A DNA stretch of 64,000 bases, from NCBI RefSeq assembly GCF_932526225.1, contig NC_064039.1, positions 6,695,459 through 6,759,458 on the forward strand, in the 5' to 3' direction. Source of the stretch: Nematostella vectensis. Its lineage: Eukaryota > Cnidaria > Anthozoa > Actiniaria > Edwardsiidae. A program made the translations under genes and the position numbers. Positions within the stretch are counted from its first letter, which is position 1; each line of letters starts with the position of its first letter. The notes beneath the pieces were generated by a model. It made no database searches. It saw nothing but the letters and a program-made list of their open reading frames with translations, and was not told the origin of the DNA. Of this stretch, positions 60,325 through 64,000 are shown piece after piece.

Positions 60325-62010
60325 CTTAACAGCGTCCACATGTTTTTTTGTGTTTTTTGATTGTAGTTTGAGTGTAGTGTGTTGAGTGTGTTCGGTGCGT
60401 GTAGTTTTTCTTTGTTATGCTGGAATGTTGGCTATTGTTCGTTCGAATTGTTAATGCAGGGAGAACTAATGATAATGCCGAAAATACTTTCATACGAAAG
60501 CCACATGAAACGAGGACGTTTTAGTTGAAGCGTACAACATGTATGCGTTAAAATAATGTGGTACGTTGTTCGTTTTCTTGGCTTGTGTACGACTAAACTA
60601 ATCGACTGTTTTACTGATTGGGACGTTCTTTATAACAAATTAACGCTTAGATATAGGGGATTCTTTTTTGAGGGGTCTATTTGATGCGCGAGTTGAAAAG
60701 CAAGAGAAAACAACCATAGTTTAGTTGCCACCAACATTACACTGCCTCGCTCTCTCAGTTTGCGTACGGCTCAAACTAATCGACTGCTTTACAGCTTGCG
60801 AGGTTCTTTATAGAAAATTAAAGTTTAGATATAGAGGATTCTTTTTCGAGGGGTCTATTTGATGTGCAAGTTGAAAAGCAAGAGAAAACAGTCATAGTTT
60901 AGTTGCCGCCGACATTACACTCTCTTTGTTTTAGAAAGGCATGCGAAGATAAATTGTCACCTCGCTCTCTCGGCTTGCGTATGGCTCACACTTATCGACT
61001 GTCAAAGTTTAAAGCTACACGTAGTGCCCTACTAGCCGGCGAGTCATTTGGCATGTTTGTTTGTTATCATAAAACTCGCAAACACAAAAATTCACACATC
61101 TTGGAAATTAGACAAAGATACTTTGTTTGACTCAAAAGCTTAAAAAAAAAAAAAAAAAACAGAGTAAAAGCAATCTTTTTTGTAGACGTAAAAATGCAAG
61201 GGATTTCGAAGGGCGATTCAGTAGGGTGCCACTGACCATCCAACACAGGATTCGGAACAATTTTGTTGTTTGACAACAATTTACAGTGAGAGACCATAAC
61301 CAGCACGAGATCAGCAGGCAAATTCAACACAACTATCACATTTTATTCCTTCATTAAACAAAGAACCCCTCTCCTATGTAACTGCCGTCAAATTGATTCG
61401 TGAAATGTATAAACTAAGATCTTCATAGTTATTTCCGTTCGATAATCGATAAACAACATACACTCTATTTCTTCAATACAATGTGAAACTCTTGGTAAAT
61501 TATACCTAAAAAAAAACAAAGGTTTTGAAGCGATTTTAGAGGCGCGGCTCAACACAGTTAGCGTAATAAGCTTTGTTATTTTTTTCGCAGTTTAAACAAA
61601 CATGAAAACACGAGTTCCACACACAACCTTCCCACTTTTTCTTCTCAATACAAAAACGCTTTCTTTTTTTTATAGCTTGTTATAGATAAGCCCAAATTAG
61701 AAATAAAGTTTTAATCATTTATTTGCCGATCTAAGTAAAACAAAGTGTATCCAGCTTTTGAATAATGGCATCAATTCACATATTATACATGGTTCCGACT
61801 TATCAAACGTTGAAGTTTTTTTCTTCACATACTCTAAACATTGAGTGAGGCACAAGAATGAGGTGAAGCTCTTAGTATTCTCAAGGGATTTCGTAGAACT
61901 TAACGAGGCAAACAGGTGCGTGTAGTCCACTCTATGTGTTTGGAGTTTGAGTGTATGAATCTAATTACACTCAAACTACACACAAAAAACGTGCACAAAA
62001 TGTTAAGTTC
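60325..62010. mobile_element. Possible mobile element with inverted termini, enclosing the duplication
   Basis: The left end (ACTTAACAGCGTCCACATGT … TTGTAGTTTGAGTGTAG) and right end (ATTACACTCAAACTACACAC … GTGCACAAAATGTTAAG) are inverted relatives over about 55 bp. No transposase frame is seen. The ends match imperfectly and no target duplication is clear. Confidence 0.4.
60590..60985. repeat. Tandem duplication of a ~185–200-bp unit
   Basis: Two copies share GAGGGGTCTATTTGATG, GTTGAAAAGCAAGAGAAAAC, CATAGTTTAGTTGCC, CTCGCTCTCTC and a TATCGACTG/AATCGACTG boundary. Copy 2 carries an extra insertion near 60925–60955. Confidence 0.85.
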
Positions 62011-62513
62011 CCTGCAGGCAGTACTATAGAGCAATCGCATAAACATTGACGCTACTGTGCAAAGTGTAAAATTGATGATGCACTCAGTTTGTGATCTGTT
62101 GATTAACATGCAAGCGAACACTAAAAAGGCTATGGTTACAAAGTACTGCCAAATGTTTCGAGAGTTGAAAACAACGATCGCTAGGGTTTTTAGACAATAA
62201 ACAACTAAAAAAGGCTTTCACTAAATCGGAAGGCAGAATACCTTTCGAATTAAGGTTAGAAATATCTTATTCGCTGAGTACAATATTCAACACGAATTTA
62301 GGACGTATATTATGACTTATTTTATGAAATCACTGACATCAGTGAGTATCCTAGTTTCCGTGGAGAGATTAATGAAAACTTAACTTGTGCATTATGCATT
62401 GAAAGACGCTCGCTTTTAAAGCGTTTTGGGATAAGGACAGTATTACAATCATAACTATCAAATACTTTATTAGTAGTTAAAGAGTAATAATACAGATTTA
62501 GCCACAAACTTAC

Positions 62514-62640
62514 CTGTTTACAGCAAAAACACAAGATATTTTGAGACGCTTCAGAAACGACAGAACAGGCCAACGTGGGAAGCCATTTTGTAGTCCATGA
62601 TCCCTTGCAAGCGAGATGCAATTGCAAAAGATCCCGGATG
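62514..62640 (-). other. TCERG1: Putative 5' UTR exon of TCERG1
   Basis: The minus strand ends in GTAAACAG followed by GTAAGT, a strong donor. It is the nearest convincing donor upstream of the first coding exon, whose acceptor is CTAG at about 59596–59599. A short ATG frame within it (MASHVGLF…) stops quickly, so it is most likely leader. Confidence 0.4.
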
Positions 62641-62649
62641 AATGATTAT

Positions 62650-64000
62650 TTGGCGGGAAAGGAAAAAACGCAATAAAAACCTTATAATTGTTTTTTGTGT
62701 TATTCGAATATACACGAAGTATTTTTGTTGTTAACGTTGTTTCGTATGTTACAGAGGCTGGAGATTCTATATAACAGTATATCGTTTTCTTAAATTTTTG
62801 TTGAGAGAGCGCTACTTGGGTTACCTGTGTCTCTTGACTAAAATGGCGGCGAAAAAGATGTTGTTTCAGATGATGCCACAAGAAGACTTCTCTTGCTAAG
62901 CGTATTGTGAATGGAGGGGGCAGGGAGTATTTCAGAGGGATATAGTCAGTAAAACAAGAGAAGCGGCCAAGGCAGGAACTCAATGTAATGATAAAGGTAT
63001 ATTTTATTCATCCCTAAGCCCGCTAAGGAATCTGAAATTTGACATTACAACTTTGGATATGAATAAAAGTGCTTCTTTCTCCACCCAATGCTTACTAGAG
63101 TTCAGCTTTATTAAGTATTCATAAAAGGAGAGGGGAGGCCATATATAGTACTTTTCCTGTTGTAATATTTACCTAAAACATAGATCTTGATTGGGTTGCC
63201 TTCAGAGCAAACCCAGAATGAAAATGCATGGACTTGATTATGAGTGTGCTATAGTCAGGTCATCAACTCTCACTCTCACACAAACAATCAAGCAATTTGG
63301 AATTCTTATCAACTCAATTTTGCCCAAGGCTTTATTTTGTTTATGCACAGGAGAACAGCAAAATTGGATTCTAGTTTCCGTGACTTATTATGATACAAGA
63401 GATGCAAGCTCCCTGCATTACTTATTATGTGTTACTGTGAAGGGGGTAGCCAGGGGGATGGCCCACCCCCCCCCCCCACCTTCTAGCAGCCAAAAATACA
63501 ATAAATGTATAAGCATTTATCTAAAATACAGGAGAAAATGCCACAATCTTAAAAAAATACAATGTGTTTTATATGGCTATTGAGAGTTCATACTTTAAAT
63601 ATTTTTTGTTTTCCTTCATTATCAATTCTTTATGCATATTCTATTTAGGAGCAAAACTTAAATATCCCACTTACAATATTTACCACAGTTTCTACCACTG
63701 ATTTGAGAATTTGCTAATATTTAGTAATAAATAACTATTTCTTGAAATATACTTCTCTTTGTATTTGCCCTTTCTTCCGTTCTTAAAAAAGTACAAATAT
63801 ATTTTGTTTTCCATCTCCATCTTCATCACTCAGTTGAATTGGAATATCGAACAACTAACCCACCTACCTTCACCCTAGTTTCCCACTGTTCTTTGTATCA
63901 TTCACGAAAGGCTCCCATTGGATAGGGGTGTTGCATGACCAACACAAAGAACGGCTGTGTGGGATACTACCCTCACCCAAGCCCCCTAAAATAATAGTTA
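62650..64000. other. Right-hand flank, no gene identified
   Basis: AT-rich DNA with a C run near 63466–63478. An AAAATGGCGGCGAAAAAG context at about 62840–62860 on the plus strand begins a 19-codon frame, but I find no donor to make it a first exon. Confidence 0.4.

Larger units (their letters stand above)
59596..62513 (-). other. Putative first intron of TCERG1
   Basis: No coding exon was recognised. It contains a tandem duplication at 60590–60985 and terminal-inverted-repeat-like sequences near 60325–60385 and 61935–62010. Confidence 0.4.

Overview
This is eukaryotic, animal DNA. It has long introns with GT–AG splice sites, AT-rich intergenic DNA, (AAAT)n arrays, several minisatellites and foldback/MITE-like elements. 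An astacin metalloprotease followed by seven ShK domains, together with compact cnidarian-style introns, suggests a sea anemone such as Nematostella or a relative. The species is inferred from gene content only. All gene models were spliced by eye from reading frame, intron phase and donor/acceptor sequences.

Layout. (1) 1–2800: no gene seen, one large AAAT array. (2) 2860–19490, plus strand: an FGFRL1-like receptor with a probable 5' UTR exon, a ~10 kb first intron holding a 30-bp minisatellite, three Ig domains, one transmembrane helix and a tail without a kinase. (3) 20669–28784, minus strand: a secreted astacin protease with seven C-terminal ShK domains. It is tail-to-tail with FGFRL1, and its introns hold a 24-bp minisatellite, a (CAA)n tract and a decayed exon-derived array. 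(4) 29–31 kb: no gene seen. (5) 30973–42998, minus strand: DNA polymerase nu (POLN), about 30 small exons. (6) 43952–45560, plus strand: a SAXO-type axonemal microtubule protein, head-to-head with POLN across ~950 bp. (7) 45.6–48.1 kb: shared 3' flank. (8) 48114–59590, minus strand, with a probable 5' UTR exon near 62.5 kb: TCERG1/CA150 with three WW and about six FF domains. Two TTAA-flanked inverted-repeat elements lie in its introns. (9) 62.65–64 kb: no gene identified.

The five genes have no evident shared pathway: FGF-type reception, extracellular proteolysis, DNA repair synthesis, cilium structure, and transcription/splicing coupling. The only arrangement suggesting shared control is the POLN/SAXO divergent pair. 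The most unusual material is the modular growth of the ShK tail (duplicated exon pair with a 12-nt microexon), the tandem array carrying copies of an astacin exon end with its splice donor, the 1.7 kb TTAA-flanked foldback element, and a PCNA-binding-like motif in POLN.
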